Counted from the first letter of the stretch, positions 13,241 through 26,518 are shown. The stretch is DNA of 64,000 bases from Hemibagrus wyckioides (GCF_019097595.1 NC_080714.1:5446259-5510258); one strand, 5' to 3'. Notes: generated by a model from the letters alone, not told the origin. Made by a program: numbers and translations.

Positions 13241-13323
13241 GAACTTGTGCCCCCCTGTCACTCTAGGACCGTCTGGCCGAAAGTAGCTGTGAGAGTATTT
13301 TAGTCGTAGTTCCATTGCGGCTT
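13241..13323 (+). repeat. 83-bp repeat T, copy 1
   Basis: GAACTTGTGCCCC, CTGTCACTC, GACCGTCTGGCC and GCTGTGAG occur in the same order and orientation at 15169..15247. The family is not recognised. The two copies flank the terminal exon of pebp4. Confidence 0.8.
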
Positions 13324-13676
13324 CCGTCTGAGTTGTGGTGTTGGTTTCACCCCCTTCTTCCTCTATTGGCCCTGACGTATTTCCTCTCCAGCTCAACGAT
13401 ATTTCCACACACCCTCTCCAAAGTGTGCTAGTAGCCACTATTCATCGTTCTCACCCGTTCCTCGAGCTGTTTATTTTTATGTTTGGATGTCTAACACAAA
13501 CCTGAAATCCCCCTAGCTGAAAAAGCCCCAAAACTGGAGCACGAGGCAGTGCTACTAAATGCAACCGGAGGAGTTTTGACTGCCAAGAGGGAAGGAATGC
13601 ACCGCTGCAGTGCCCTGGAAGTGAGGGGTGGATTATGCAAGAGTGGCAGAAGAGTTTAAAAAAATAAAGTAGTATG

Positions 13677-13700
13677 TGTGTGTGTGTGTGTGTGTGTGTA
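13677..13700. repeat. (GT)n microsatellite
   Basis: Pure GT run of about 12 units. Confidence 0.95.
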
Positions 13701-14012
13701 TGAATACTCAACCTCTTACATTATTAGTACTGAATGCAAATAAGTGTTAAACGCACGGCCTCAGAAGGGTGTATAAATATGCTTTGTGGTCGTGTAATTT
13801 CCACATTTGTAAGTGCTCACATGCTCTCCAAGGAAGTGACAAATCCAAGGACCAACTTGTTAACATGCTTTTAAGGATGTGGGTGCAGTGTTCAAATCTC
13901 ACGGCAGATTAAATATCCTAAAATACAGTTTCGATTGACCCTATTTTAGTTAATACTAAAAAAAAAAAAAAACCCACACAAACAAAAACAAAACATGAGT
14001 ACAAGTTTTACT

Positions 14013-14018
14013 TTTAAT
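14013..14018 (-). promoter_or_regulatory. candidate pebp4 polyadenylation signal
   Basis: The minus strand reads ATTAAA 66 nt after the pebp4 stop. It is followed by a strong T/GT-rich downstream element (GTTTTGTTTTTGTTTGTGTG then poly-T), the classical context for cleavage. Confidence 0.6.
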
Positions 14019-14083
14019 GAGCTTTCCCTGATTGTAGAACAGTTGCATAAGGTGTAAGATCCAATTCAGGTATATGGCGTCAT

Positions 14084-14175
14084 CTAATCTTTAAAGTGTT
14101 GAGTAAGGAACTGGAGCGAGGCCACAGGACCAACAAGTTCAAACTTCTCCACAAACGCTTGAGGATCCCAGTTTC
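14084..14175 (-). CDS. pebp4: pebp4 terminal coding exon
   Basis: This exon encodes the last 30 residues of a PEBP4-type protein. The acceptor reads GTTTTTTTCCACTCTTTAG followed by GA, which completes a Gly codon started by the previous exon. The peptide begins GNWDPQAFVEKF, contains ASLQFLTQ and ends HFKD before a TAG stop. It aligns residue for residue with the human PEBP4 segment GSWKMDRFLNRF...STQFMTQNYQD as I recall it. Human PEBP4 continues about 25 residues past this point in a basic tail; here the stop comes directly after the core. Codon choice looks coding (GTG, GCC, CTC, CAG). Assignment to PEBP4 also fits the egr3 neighbourhood. I recall PEBP4 as a secreted/lysosomal PEBP-fold protein linked to ERK/AKT signalling, which is family knowledge, not seen here. 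Confidence 0.9.
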
Positions 14176-15168
14176 CTAAAGAGTGGAAAAAAACAACAAC
14201 ACACAAATATAATAAACACAATTTCCTTTTTATCATTTATTATGGTAATCCTGACAGATACAAACAATTAAGCATTGCCCTGTGTAGGTGTCACTTGACT
14301 TTGTGAATCCATCAGGATGGAGTGATGGAGCTTCTGGATAGTGATTTTTCCACTGTATTTTTTTTGGACTGTATCTATGCAGAAGGTTCTTAACTAGTCA
14401 CCTTTTTTTATCTGAAGTCATTTACATTTAAGACCCAATCCACTGACCTAGTGTTTCTGTAACATGATGCTTCTGGTGCTGTCACCATATTTGGAACAGA
14501 ATTTCTGGCGGTGAAAGGAGGCGAAAGACTCATCTTACTTCGGAATACAACTATGACAAAGCTGATAAAATAGATTATGATCTTTATGTACTTCCCCAGA
14601 ACTGCTCATTCCATTTAAACTTACAGACATGCCAAATCTGTGTTTTCTTGATCTATATTTATCTCACGCACAACCCCTCACACTGCTCTGGAGAGTCTCA
14701 AGGCTTTTAAAAGCATAGAAACCTAGAGGCTATCCATGTCTGGCTGGGCGTGAGAAGAGGAGGAGGAAAATAAAAAAAATGTCAGTGTAGACATGGTTGA
14801 TATTACAACTAGCAAACTAAGTAGCAAACTAACTTACTAACTTGATTAAACTTTCAAATGGTAGCTAATTGCTAAGATAAACTTCCTTAGTTCATCAGAT
14901 AACGTATCCCTACGTAAATACTGGCGTTTAATATAAGCACCAAGTCACACTGTGTCAACAACTGACTAACCAAACTAGCCTTGTGTCATAATCACAATTA
15001 TATACATACAAAGACTAGTACCGATAGACTAGACTAGACTGACCTGTTTTCACTTTTCATTTAGTGGTTTAATTATAAAAACCTCTCATGTCGCCTTCAG
15101 TCTACCTACCTGGTCTGTTTTGCTTATTTTCTAGATCAGTAAATAAATTCTGAATATATGGCCACGGT

Positions 15169-15247
15169 GAACTTGTGCCCCTCCTGTCACTCCGACCGTC
15201 TGGCCGGAAGCTGTGAGGGTATTTCAGTTGTAGTTTCGTTGTGGGTT
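15169..15247 (+). repeat. 83-bp repeat T, copy 2
   Basis: Same-orientation partner of 13241..13323, with small indels (for example GGACC versus CGACC) and a few substitutions. Confidence 0.8.
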
Positions 15248-18200
15248 TTCAAATTAAGACAAAGCACATGACAGCAATCACGATGATGGCGGAACATTTT
15301 AAAGAGAAACGGTGGTTTATTACTAGTGCAGAACTTTAACTGCTCCTCTGAGAGAGCCCACCTCTTTTGCTAACCTGATACTGGCCTGATTCAGTGACCG
15401 AATGTTCTTTACATGCCTAATGCTAAATGCTAATATACTTAATTGAAAGACAGAGCTTTGTATGTTTCTCTGATTTGTAATTGGGGGGTGTCACTGTGAT
15501 TGTCTGGGCCCTGAAACACTTATATACTAAAATAAATGCTCAGGCTGTTGTGGTGGCAACAGGAGAATGAGAGATTTTTGGCAGGACAAGTGGGTAAATA
15601 CCAGTCGTAGCTCCGGCTGCTATGACAATATCTTATCCTGATCGTTCCTCTGAGCTAATGACTAACTGCACACACACACAATCACATTTGGAACTAACAA
15701 GTTCCAAAAAGCTGTATTCCCTCCATTTGTTTATGCAGAAGCCAGAAAGACATCGCTTACAATATGAGCTAAATCTTTATTTCTAAGTTCTGAGTGAAAT
15801 ATTTGTAGAGTGAAAGTGATTAGCCTTTAACTGCTAACAGAAAATGCTAAGCAGTGGCATGTAATCAAATTTCCCCCTCAAACAGAACAAAGAAAAAGAG
15901 GGAACAAAATAGATGACCGATTTAGAAGTGGTTAAATCTCGATGTCAGTTCCATTCACTGACTTGATCTGTGTCTCCAACACACATGAAACACAGATCAG
16001 TGGCGGAAATGCAGCAGTGGTGAAAAGGGAAAGCCCGTCGTTGTACACACAGAACAACATGCCACATCCTGGAACTATCTGAATCTGTATGTGTGTGTGT
16101 GTAGTCGCCTGTATATGTTTGCATGCAAATACGTGTGGGAGAGTGTAAAAATATGACCCGAAAAGAAAAAAAGAAAAAAATAGAAAGAAATAAAAAGGTC
16201 ATGTTCACCCACAGAGAGGCAGGCCAGTATTAATATAGCGACTGTCACAATTCTTGTTGCTCTAACCAGTACAATTACCATCTCATAGCCTCCCATTAGA
16301 GGTGAGCAAGAGCAGAGATGTGACAAAGTGAAGGGCACAGGTGGTGTTTAGACGAAAATAATAAGCACAGACTAGGTCCTGCTTTTCGCTCAATTATGAG
16401 ATGCTGGGAGTCAGGTAAGTCTGTGAGAACAGTGTGTCCAGTTCTCTGGTGATTAAGTGTGAGAGATGGAGTAAGGGGACCTGGCATTATGAGGTCAGGT
16501 GACCTTTGGGCCTTCAGGTCTGAGAACAAGGGGAGATAATGTTCCGCCTCTGCACATACCTAGCCCCATCTGACCCTACCATGGTCGGGGCACCACACAC
16601 ACACACACATACACACAACCACACACACCCTTATCTGACCACCACTAGAGATTAACAGATGTAAGGCAGTGTCATGGTGGAACCTTCTAGATCCAATGAA
16701 TGTCAAGTGACGTCTTTTATCCACTGTCTTAAGTTTAAGAACACAGAAGTAGCTAGTTGAAGTTTTTGGGACCTACTTGTACTGTATAGCTGTTATGTAA
16801 TATATGTCTGTTGAATAAAGTTGATCGAGTCATGGAACTGGTTCACTACACACATCTTATTTTAATACTAACAAATCATTTTGAAATTGTAATCATTAGT
16901 GGGTCACATGACCATATCATGTATGTAGGCTAATCCTGAGTTAGGAACTTTTAATTTCGTTATTATTTTATAGTTAAAACTATTCGGTTTGGTCATAGGA
17001 GAGAATACAAAAAAGACTAGAGAAAAACCATAAAACCTTGTTTATCCCACTCAATAGAGTGGAATTGTTTCCAATATAACATAAACTGTGTTACCCCCCC
17101 ATGTCTCTATATAAAACCGATCTTGTCCAAATATGGAATACGTTTGACAGAAAAAATCTCCAGCGACTTTAGCTAGATTTTTCAACCCAAGAGCAATGAC
17201 CCCAGAAACATTCCAGTAGCTCTTGTGATACACAATCAATTTGTCAGGACATAACTATGCATGGGTTACATCAGCTAAACACACAGCTAAAGCTGATGTT
17301 GACAGGGTGGAGTGACTTCAAAAAGCTTTCATGCTATTCACATACATGACGTTACCTATTTTCTGCCTTCTTTTAAACACACTATTCCGCACACATTCAT
17401 CAACCTAGTCGGTAAACGTCCAGTCAAGCTTAACAATTATCTAAATAATACTATTGTTGGCCTAAGACCAATAACTTTAGTGATCCGACTCATAATGATA
17501 CCGTACAAAATATGTACCGTAGATAGGAACTAAGAGTTCATAACTTGTTCAGCATTCAAAATAACTTTGAAAGAAAGCCACATCATGTACTGTGAGGTTT
17601 GACTGGAAAACAATAATCTTGCTTTCACTTTTTGCACTCTTTGTCTGATTGGCTGGTGACAACTCTATTGTCAGTGACCACAGTAGCTCTAATTCTGTCA
17701 TCATGGAGCTAACTGGGCAGAGTGGCGGATTTACTAACATACAGATTTACACACGGTTCCAAAAATAGTGTCGGCAGTTTGTGTTTGGGCTAATTTCAGC
17801 ACGCACAGACGCACACTTTCCACTTCCCCGATCTGTCGAGTCATGGAACAGTGAGAGATAGGAAGTGAGGAGCTCTGTGGTGATTTCTTCCTCTCTTCTC
17901 AGCCCGCTTCACCCCTCCCCCTTTTGACAGGTTTGAGCAGTGCAGGAAGTGAAAGAGATGTCTGCCCTGAAGATACTTTTTGTACTATGATGTGGTTCAA
18001 TAGGTTTACCGTTCAAGTGGCTGTGTAGCATTTAAGACATACAACAATCAGCCAAACCAACTGCCTAATATTGTGTAGGTGCTTATGCCACAAAAGCATG
18101 ATCTGTCGAGGCATGGATGCCACAATATCTTTGATGGTATCTTACACCGAAACTTTATCAGCAGATTGTGTAAGGTCCCTTTAATAACCTTCACTCCCCA

Positions 18201-19326
18201 CACGCATCAATGAGCCTTGGGCATTTTTACCAGTGGTCCTTCCTTAGACTTTTGGTGGGTACTAACCACAGCATACTGGGAACACTGCACATGACCTGCT
18301 CTAGTTGTCTAGCCATCACAAGTTTGCCTTGTCAAAGTCTCACAGATCCATACACCTGCTCATTATTCCTGCTTCCAACACATCAACGTGGAGAACTGAC
18401 TTGCTGCCTAATATATCCCACCCCTTGACAGCTGCCACTGTAATGATATAATCAAAGTTATCCACTTCACCTGTCAGTGGTTTAATAGTTATATCTGATT
18501 ATTGTTTATCGTAATCTTGATATACTTGGCATTAGTGTGCTGATAGATCTCTGAATATGCTGTATAAGAGAAACCTGTTGAGATCTTGAAGGGCTACACT
18601 CTCACACATCTTCTGTGAACATGACCTAGATTGCACTTTGTGCTAGAGTAACCTTTGTAGGAGGTGTGTTTGTGTGAGAGAAAGCATTCAGGGGTTTTTC
18701 AGATGTTAATATAGACAGTATGACTCATGAAAACATGGAGGACCGATGTGGCACGCCGCTCAGCTGCCTACACACACACCCCTCATTCCCTTTACTGAGC
18801 ATCTTCAATTGCAAGAACGCAGCTGCTCTTTCAACAATCCCATTAGTATCACCAAATTACCATACTGTATCATTCTGAGAAGATTTAGTCGTAGAAAAGA
18901 AAAGGAGAAATAAATGATCGGATCAAGTCCTATATATACTGTATGTGCTGGGCCATGAAAACCTTTTACAGTCTCACATTTTGACATTTTTTTTATTATA
19001 TTTAATTTTTCAAACTACAGATTCTTGCCTGTCACTCAGCTACACATAGCATTTAAAGGTCGCAAAAATAAAAAGCGAGAAAATGTCCACTCGTAGGAGC
19101 ATTGTGGGCTTTATAACAAAGGGTATCTGATTACAAACTAAATTTATCAGGTTTCCCTACATTGCTATCAAACACCAATCAAAGTGTGGCGTTAACTGTG
19201 TGAAAAAAAATCACTGTTTTTTACCACCATATGTATTAGACTAGAAGATAAAAAGTGAATAAAATCTTTTTCAAATTGTTTTGTTAAGATATATTTTCAT
19301 TTTCTTCCATTTTAGGTGTCAAAGTA

Positions 19327-20362
19327 CACTATATTGCCAAAAGTTTTGGGACACTCCTCCAAATCATTGAATTCAAGTGTTCTATTTCCCATTTGGGAAA
19401 GAATGGGTCACTCTCAGGAGCTCAGTTTCCTCACTACTAAATATTCCACGGTCAACTGTTAGTGGTATTATAACAAAGTGGAAGCAACTGAGAACAACAG
19501 CACCACAGCCATGAGGTGGTAGGCCATGTAAAATCACAGAGCGGGGTCAGCACATGCTGAGGTGTACAATGCGCCAAAGTCACCAGCTTTCTGCAGAGTC
19601 AATAGCTACAGACATCCAAACTTCATGTGGCCTTCAGATTAGCTCAAGAACAGTGGGTAGAGAGCTTCATGGAATGGGTTTTAATGGCTGAGCAGCTGCA
19701 TTCAAGCCTTACATCACCAAGTGCAATGCAAAGTGTCGGATGCAGTGGTGTAAAGCACGCCGCCAATGGACTCTAGAGTGACCAATCTGGAAATCCAATA
19801 GACGAGTCTGGATTTGGCGGTTGCCAGGAGAACTGTATTTGCCTGACTGCATTATGCCAAATGTAAAGTTTGGTGAAGGTGGGATTATGGTGTGGGGTTG
19901 TGTTTCAGGGAATGGGCTCGGCCCCTTAGTTAATAAACCAAGTAATTTTGGACAATTTCATGCTCCCAACTTTGTGAGAACAATTTGGGGATGACCCCTT
20001 CCTGTTCCAACATGACTGCGCACCAGTCCACAAAGCAAGATCCATAAAGACATGGATGAGCGAGTTTGGTGTGGAGGAACTTGACTGGCCTGCACCTCAA
20101 CCCGACAGAACACCTTTGAGATGAATTAGAGCGGAGATTGCGAGCCAGGCCTTCTCGTTCAACATCAGTGCCTGACCTCACAAATGCGCTTCTAGAGCAC
20201 TGGTCGAAAAAATTCCCATTACCACACTTAAAAACCTTGTGGAAAGCCTTCCCAGGAAAGTTGAAGGTGTTATAGCTGCAAATGGCGGGCCAGCTCCATA
20301 TTTAAAGCTATGGATTAAATATGGGACATCCTTAAAGTTCATTTGCTTTTGCAGATATAGTG
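19327..20362 (+). mobile_element. diverged Tc1-like transposon, pseudogenised
   Basis: The left terminal repeat CACTATATTGCCAAAAGT follows a TA, and the right end reads ...GATATAGTG before a TA. Between them lie frameshifted remnants of a Tc1 transposase: MGHSQELS at the start, VWIWRLPGELYLPDC and [11 protein letters not shown] in the catalytic core, then a broken C-terminal part (CCTTCCTGTTCCAACATGAC, ACACCTTTGAGATG). Multiple stops and frameshifts make it inactive. It has the same terminal sequence as the elements at 36135 and 42539. Confidence 0.9.
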
Positions 20363-21183
20363 TATATTATGTTAAAAATTGAATTATGTCAAAAACTGAC
20401 ATTTCTATCTGTTTCAAGATTTCCAAAAGTTTTGGCCCCAGTGGCATCTAACAAATTTTCCCAGACTGCTACAAACTGCATATTTGCTGCATAAAGTATT
20501 TTCAGGAACTTAGAAATGCAGAAATTGCCTGTCCTGAGAACATGTAGGCTCCTAAATAATATTATTTACTGCTGTAGTGTTTGAGAAATGGTGTTTGTTG
20601 ACCCTATTGTGTGTATCATCATCATTAAATCAGCCAATATTCAACTATAATACCAACTTTAACTCTCTTCCACCACCCTCCTTTTTTCCCCTACCATCAG
20701 ACAATTAGGATCAGAAAAGAAGCTTGAGTAGTGAAGCCCCTGGTGGAGTACTGGGACAGAGCGGCTGAGCTGTGCTGTAGAGCTGGGTTTGGCCCTGGCA
20801 GCAATGCTTTTGATTAATGGCTGCATTGGTGGGTGGGAGAAAAGGCTCAGATGTGTCATTACCACACTGCACTGCTGCTAATGGCTTCAATTACAGTTCA
20901 TTCCCTGCTGCTGAGCTCGCAGGATCAACCCGCTGTGCATGTGGAGCGCTGCAGGACGAAACAGCTAGGCACAGGTCTTTAGTGAACTGGAGAGGAATTA
21001 GTTATTAGCAACTTTTGGGGGGACAACTAAGGTACGATTCAGATAGGAGAAGCTTTCTGGACATGTTGCTGTAGGATATCTCTAGTAATAGTAACAATAA
21101 GAGATAAATTAGAAACGGTCATGAATGCGTCTTCACAATGCACGTGATGGTCGAAACAGTAGAAACTCCACACATACTGTATA

Positions 21184-21430
21184 CAGTGGGGTCCAAAAAT
21201 AGTTCCCCATTTAAATGTAAGCAAAAATGTGATTTGACCACTTTAACTGCTCTGTACAAAAGGTCAGCATTTCCTCATTGCCTAATTACTTCTACTTCTA
21301 ATAACATTCAGATGGATTGGAACTAAAATTGGATCATAAGGTCTTGTGGAGTCCATGTCAGCTTGAGTGGACACAGCCATAACAGCCAAAAGGGGACAGA
21401 ACAAATACTAAAAACTTTCTATTTTTCTGT
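21184..21430 (+). mobile_element. Tc1-type transposon fragment, second family
   Basis: It begins (TA)CAGTGGGGTCCAAAAATAG, a Tc1/mariner-like terminal sequence, and then jumps to the end of a transposase gene (GTCTTGTGGAGTCCATG, CCATAACAGCCAAAAGGGG). Most of the transposase gene is missing and no matching right terminal repeat is visible. Confidence 0.6.
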
Positions 21431-23150
21431 TGTCATTAATATAATTGCAATTAAAATTGTATTTATTCATTCATTTTTTGTTGTTTTACAGTTTAAACCT
21501 GGTGTTCCATGTGGTATTGGTGAGAAGCGAGCCCTTCCTGGACTAAAGAAAATGTGCTGAACCTCTTTCCCCACAGGATATAACCACTGCAAATAAACAA
21601 CAACTCGCATTACCGACTAAACTTGCAGGTAATAATCACATTACTCCACCTCTGTATGTATAACTAATCCTGTCCGAATAGGGCTCGAGTCTTCTGAACG
21701 TCATCAGTTATGAGAAGAGAATGAGAACACTACAACTCACTTTTTACACTATCCTATTACTCTCCAGCAGTCCTCCTCTGAAATAATCCCTAAACTAAAG
21801 ATGTTCTGAAAGAGTTTCTGTGCAGTAAAGTGCTCGTTTCAGATATACATATCTGATTATCGGCTTAAGTGCTTGTACGTGATGAGCATTACGCTAACAC
21901 TTGACTCTCTCTTCAGAATGAATGCACCTGACTTTCTCAAGCCCCCGATGGAATATAACAGCGATAAATTAGCTCAGGCTCGGAGAAGCAGTGCAAATGC
22001 CATGGGTTCATGAAGTCGGTGTAGACGCTGTGGTGCTGTTTCACCCACACACCTAAGTCTACAACAAACAGAAGCACTTTACTACCTACACACTTCTTTT
22101 TAACCAGAACAATAAGAGTGTAAGACCACGCCAGGGTGCGAATGTGTAAATGACCTATTACATGTTGACACTGGGCTGATTAAAGGAAATTTGAGTGCTT
22201 GAGGAAATTTAAGTATAAAATGCATCCAGGACATTAAATTCTATGCTGCAATTCTAAAATCCTTGTTGATCTTTTGTAAGTTTTAGGTATATCTTGTTCC
22301 AAAGTAAATCTACTGTACATGATTTGCCATTAATGATAAGAGTTTTACTTAAATAAATATTATTAACAACTGGAATGCTTACAAACCACCAAATACAGTA
22401 GAAAAGAAACAATGCAGTCTCCTTATTGATTCTACAGAATTTTAGCTTAAAATACACGGCAGAATATGCTGAATATGCCGATTTACCAAGATGCTGACTC
22501 AGAAATCTGCACAAGCTCTATAAATACGAATGTTATTATAGCTCTGACTCAGTAGAAAAAAACAAATTCAAGTGTCCTTGTTGTAACAGTGAATTCTAAA
22601 CCCTATAACTTGATTTCTACTTTTTCTTTGGACCTTTTAGATCTCAAACTGAAATCTCAGAGAACAGCTATAGGGAATATCTTGAGGTTTTTTTTTTTTT
22701 TATAGATGCACACACAGAGCATTTTTGTTTAGATATCTTTAATATTTAATGGTTGGATTATGTGGGCTGGTCAATCACAGGCGAATCAGCAAAAAATAGC
22801 CACCTTAAGATACAAAAAAAACAAAAACAAAAAACAGGAGGCTGAAACAAGGACCTGGTCCTCACAAAGGACAGGCTCTCTTTTATAACAGCAACTCTTG
22901 GACACTCTTATCCAAGCTCACACACTTGTTAACAATAGTTGAAATACAATATGCATTTTAAACAGGTACTAGAAACTATTAAGCACTGATGAGAGTGGCA
23001 TGGAGAATAGAAAGAAAGAATGATCTGTGATATCATTGGACGTCACTGCTCTGGTCATAAGGTCATGTTGGGTATTTATATATAGAGTGTTTAAAAGAGG
23101 GTCTAAATTAAGGATGTCCAGCATTTTTGTCACTGTATGTACCTGTGAAG

Positions 23151-23155
23151 AGGAC

Positions 23156-23229
<74 letters not shown>

Positions 23230-23240
23230 TGAGAGAGAGA
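23151..23240. repeat. (GA)n microsatellite
   Basis: About 62 bp of uninterrupted GA (23165-23226), extended on both sides by ACAGA-type interruptions. Confidence 0.97.
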
Positions 23241-23507
23241 TGGACATCCAAATGGCACAACAGGGAGTGTGAGGACTTCGTGTTCATTTCGCCACCTCCA
23301 CCAAGCCGTGCCCACGGCCGACGGAACCCCTGGCACTGACACATGCACGTAAACGCGTGATCGAGAGAGGCTGTGCGGAGGAGTGGGGATTCCCCACCAA
23401 CATGCTCTCTCCTGCCTACTGCACACTGGCCGCCTCCATGCACCCCCACTGTCGCTTGCGCAACCACCAGCTGTCACTATCCATCCACTGACCCACATTG
23501 TACTTCC

Positions 23508-23562
23508 TACACACACACACACACACACACACACTCACGCACACGTACACACGCACACGCAA
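23508..23562. repeat. (CA)n microsatellite
   Basis: CA run becoming imperfect (ACGCACACGTACAC) toward the right. Confidence 0.95.
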
Positions 23563-24388
23563 GGCCTGCAGTCTGGGCGCCAGGCCTGATCTTCACCTCT
23601 TGCCGTCTGTAAGAACGGTAGAAGATCAAAGCTATGAGAGCGTAAGGGCTGGAGTTGAAATTGAGTTGCACGACATTAGGGGAAGTGGAAAATGACCATT
23701 AGGTCTAAACAGACATACATACACAGCACACACGCATATGCAGGGACTGGGACAGAGACAGAGTGTGTGTTGAAGTCACCACTGGGGAAGTGGAACATGA
23801 TCATTAGACGACTCCACACCCACAACTGAAGGCTCCAAACTCTCCAATCAGATCAATTAAACAATTAATGTCATGGCAGCATAAGAGATGTGGTCACTGG
23901 CTATGCGCAGATGACAAGCACTAATCTCCATACATCCTTATTACACTGTGACAGCACTTCCACAAGTGCATATATCTCACTGAAGGCCTGGAAACACTAA
24001 ACCAATTGTATTTTAATCAACAATCTGGAAGGAAACTTACATGATGACCCTCACCTGAAACAACACAAAGGAGATGACTTAGCGCAGTATGTAATAGGGG
24101 GTGTGAAGCTATGACACTATCTGTAACTTTAAACACAAAGGGGGCGTGGCTTCTAACTCGGACAATTCTTTCAGCCTCAGCTAGATCACTGAAATTCATA
24201 ACTGGTCTCACTTAGAGATGTGCATGGAACTGACCAGGAGGAATGTGGTCTTACTTTGAGACCAGATGCCCTGTGAACATTTCCAGCAATCTTTCTAAAA
24301 ATCCAGCCTCATATTCTTATCTGTATTTGTTTATGTTTAGAACCCATTATAATCATCTGTTTGAGTATTTGACTGGTCTTTACTGAAG

Positions 24389-24416
24389 TGTGTGTGTGTG
24401 TGTGTATGTGTGTGTG
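24389..24416. repeat. (GT)n microsatellite
   Basis: GT run with one TATG interruption. Confidence 0.93.
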
Positions 24417-26518
24417 AAAGCTGTCATATCTTTTGGTGCTCCACAAGTCATGAACACTAGTACTAGGGTGTGTGGTCTAGGAGTGTATTTGGGAATGCCC
24501 TGCTATGAATAACCTGTGGTCAAAAATAGAAGCTGACGCCTCGGGTGCTGCATTTCAAAGCAATGTCCACCCTTTTTCTTTAGAATGATAAAGTTCTAAG
24601 AAAGAACATCCTCCAAGCCATTTCTGAAGCTTTACCACTAAATGCTTGTTATACTGCACACCAGACTTTACCAGGGAAAGACAACCTTTCATAGCTCACA
24701 AGAAGGAACCGGGAGAACAGTCTGAGAATGGCCTAGAACAAACTCTGAAGGAATGAATGTGTTTAATAGATAAAAGTTATCTTGCATGTCCTTTTTTGAA
24801 AACTCAGGACTAACAAAAGGATCGTTTATATTAAGCTTTGTGTAGCAAAGTCCCTCCTGATCCTTTTATATATTTGATCTATAGCTGCTCTTTCGGCTTA
24901 TGATGTCGAGTAGTCTATTAAGTATATTACATTTCCTTTTTTTTTTTTTTTGTTCAACAAAAATGATCAAATTAACCGAGTGATCATCTCAGCGAATGAA
25001 AACAAAACTTTAATTGTATTTCCTGCGAGTGACTTAGAGAGGAAGAGCAACAGTTTGGCATTATTTCTGGGTGTTCACCATGAAACTCCTCAGCCACTGC
25101 AGGGTGGAGTGGCATTTAAGTGTTACTCCAAATTTCTGGAAAGATACCACAGCAAACGTTTGGAACCCGTATCTGTCGATAAAAAATGTATAATACTCAT
25201 GAATGTGTAAATGTAAATAGAAGGTCAGTCATATTCAGTCCAAATGTTGGTCAGGTGGTCAGTTACACGGGTACATAATCCGGGGTCCAAATTCAGATTA
25301 TCTGGTCTACACAGGTCTAAACCACCACCTTAAAACACAGGCACTTGTCTTTAATCCTGATTGCAAAAGGATATGGACTAAATAAGTAACTAGCGTTTTT
25401 TCAGCTAAATAAATAAACATAAAAAGCCTAATATGATGATAATGATTGAGAAGATGGTAAAGACTGAAAAACAGCTAATATGAGTCTAGTATACCGCTGC
25501 ATGTATAGTCCAAGTTGGGTTTAATTTAGTAAAATGTCTTCCACAGTGATTCTTCTGGAGCATGACACAATGTGATTACATCAAACTCTCCCACATGTGC
25601 TGGACTTCATAGTGTGCTGACACTGCACAAGAAATGTGGGTCCAAGTTTATAATCATGCCTGGGCTTCATTCAAACTCCACCACGTGTACTTGAGTCTTG
25701 TGTAACTCTCAACTCCGAACACGTCTGTATCTTCATGCTAAACTCGTTTTGACGTTACTTTCCCCCCAAAAAGTCGAATGTGATGAAAAGATCTTCCCAA
25801 ACGTAAAAGAAATAAACAATAAAACTCTCCAAAGTGCACCAACTTCAACATGGATTTCATGTCAAACAGCCTCCGTGTTAATAAGGTAGGACTGGCTGCT
25901 GACGAAGGTGTCAAAACTTCAAACGGAGTGAAGTGCGTGTCTGACAGTGGGCCTACATTACTGAGTCTCAGGACTGAGCTGAAGCGCTCGCTGAGTGGCG
26001 CAGACAGCATGACACTCCCCCTACACACACTGCTGGCCCACACACTTCACACGCTAGGGAGAGGGGTGCAGAGGAGTACAAAGTCAAGACAACAAGCAAA
26101 CACTGAAGAGAAAAGTGAAGTGGAGTCTGGGGAGAATCAGCGAATCAGAAAGAGAAATGTGTCTACGTTTTTTCCCGTCCGCTTGAAATGGAATTGATTT
26201 TGCCTTCACTCTGTAATGTCAGGTTAAAGGCTAAATCTAAAATATAAGTAGTCAATCCGAAACGCTTTGCACTATAGTCTGGATATAAAACGAATGTGGT
26301 TGTAGAGTCATCACACGTGTGAGGTCCACAGCAACATCCTTACAGCTTCACATGCAGTCTATTAAACATTTCTAATGCAGTTTTTTCCCCTATTTGTGCT
26401 TACAGTAAATCAGCTGACATGATGCTGCAGGTGCCGATTCCCTTGACACACTGCAGTTTCACTACTGACTTCTGAGTTCCACCTGATTTCAGTGAATAAT
26501 GTGAATAAAACATGTGAA

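Larger units (their letters stand above)
6800..14083. other. egr3-pebp4 intergenic region
   Basis: This AT-rich non-coding DNA separates the egr3 promoter from the pebp4 3' end. It holds A/T homopolymers, a GA tract (7319-7360), a short CA run (9170-9182), a (GT)n tract (13677-13700) and the dispersed repeats listed separately. The stretch at about 12540-12900, including CTTCTGATTGGTCAG, resembles a common fish interspersed repeat but I cannot name it. No exon is supported. Confidence 0.7.

Noticed and set aside
23108..23534. Several Ser-Leu or Arg-Glu repeat frames
   Set aside because: Translation of the GA microsatellite; same explanation for frames near 28900-29500, 44000-44250 and 55100-55370.
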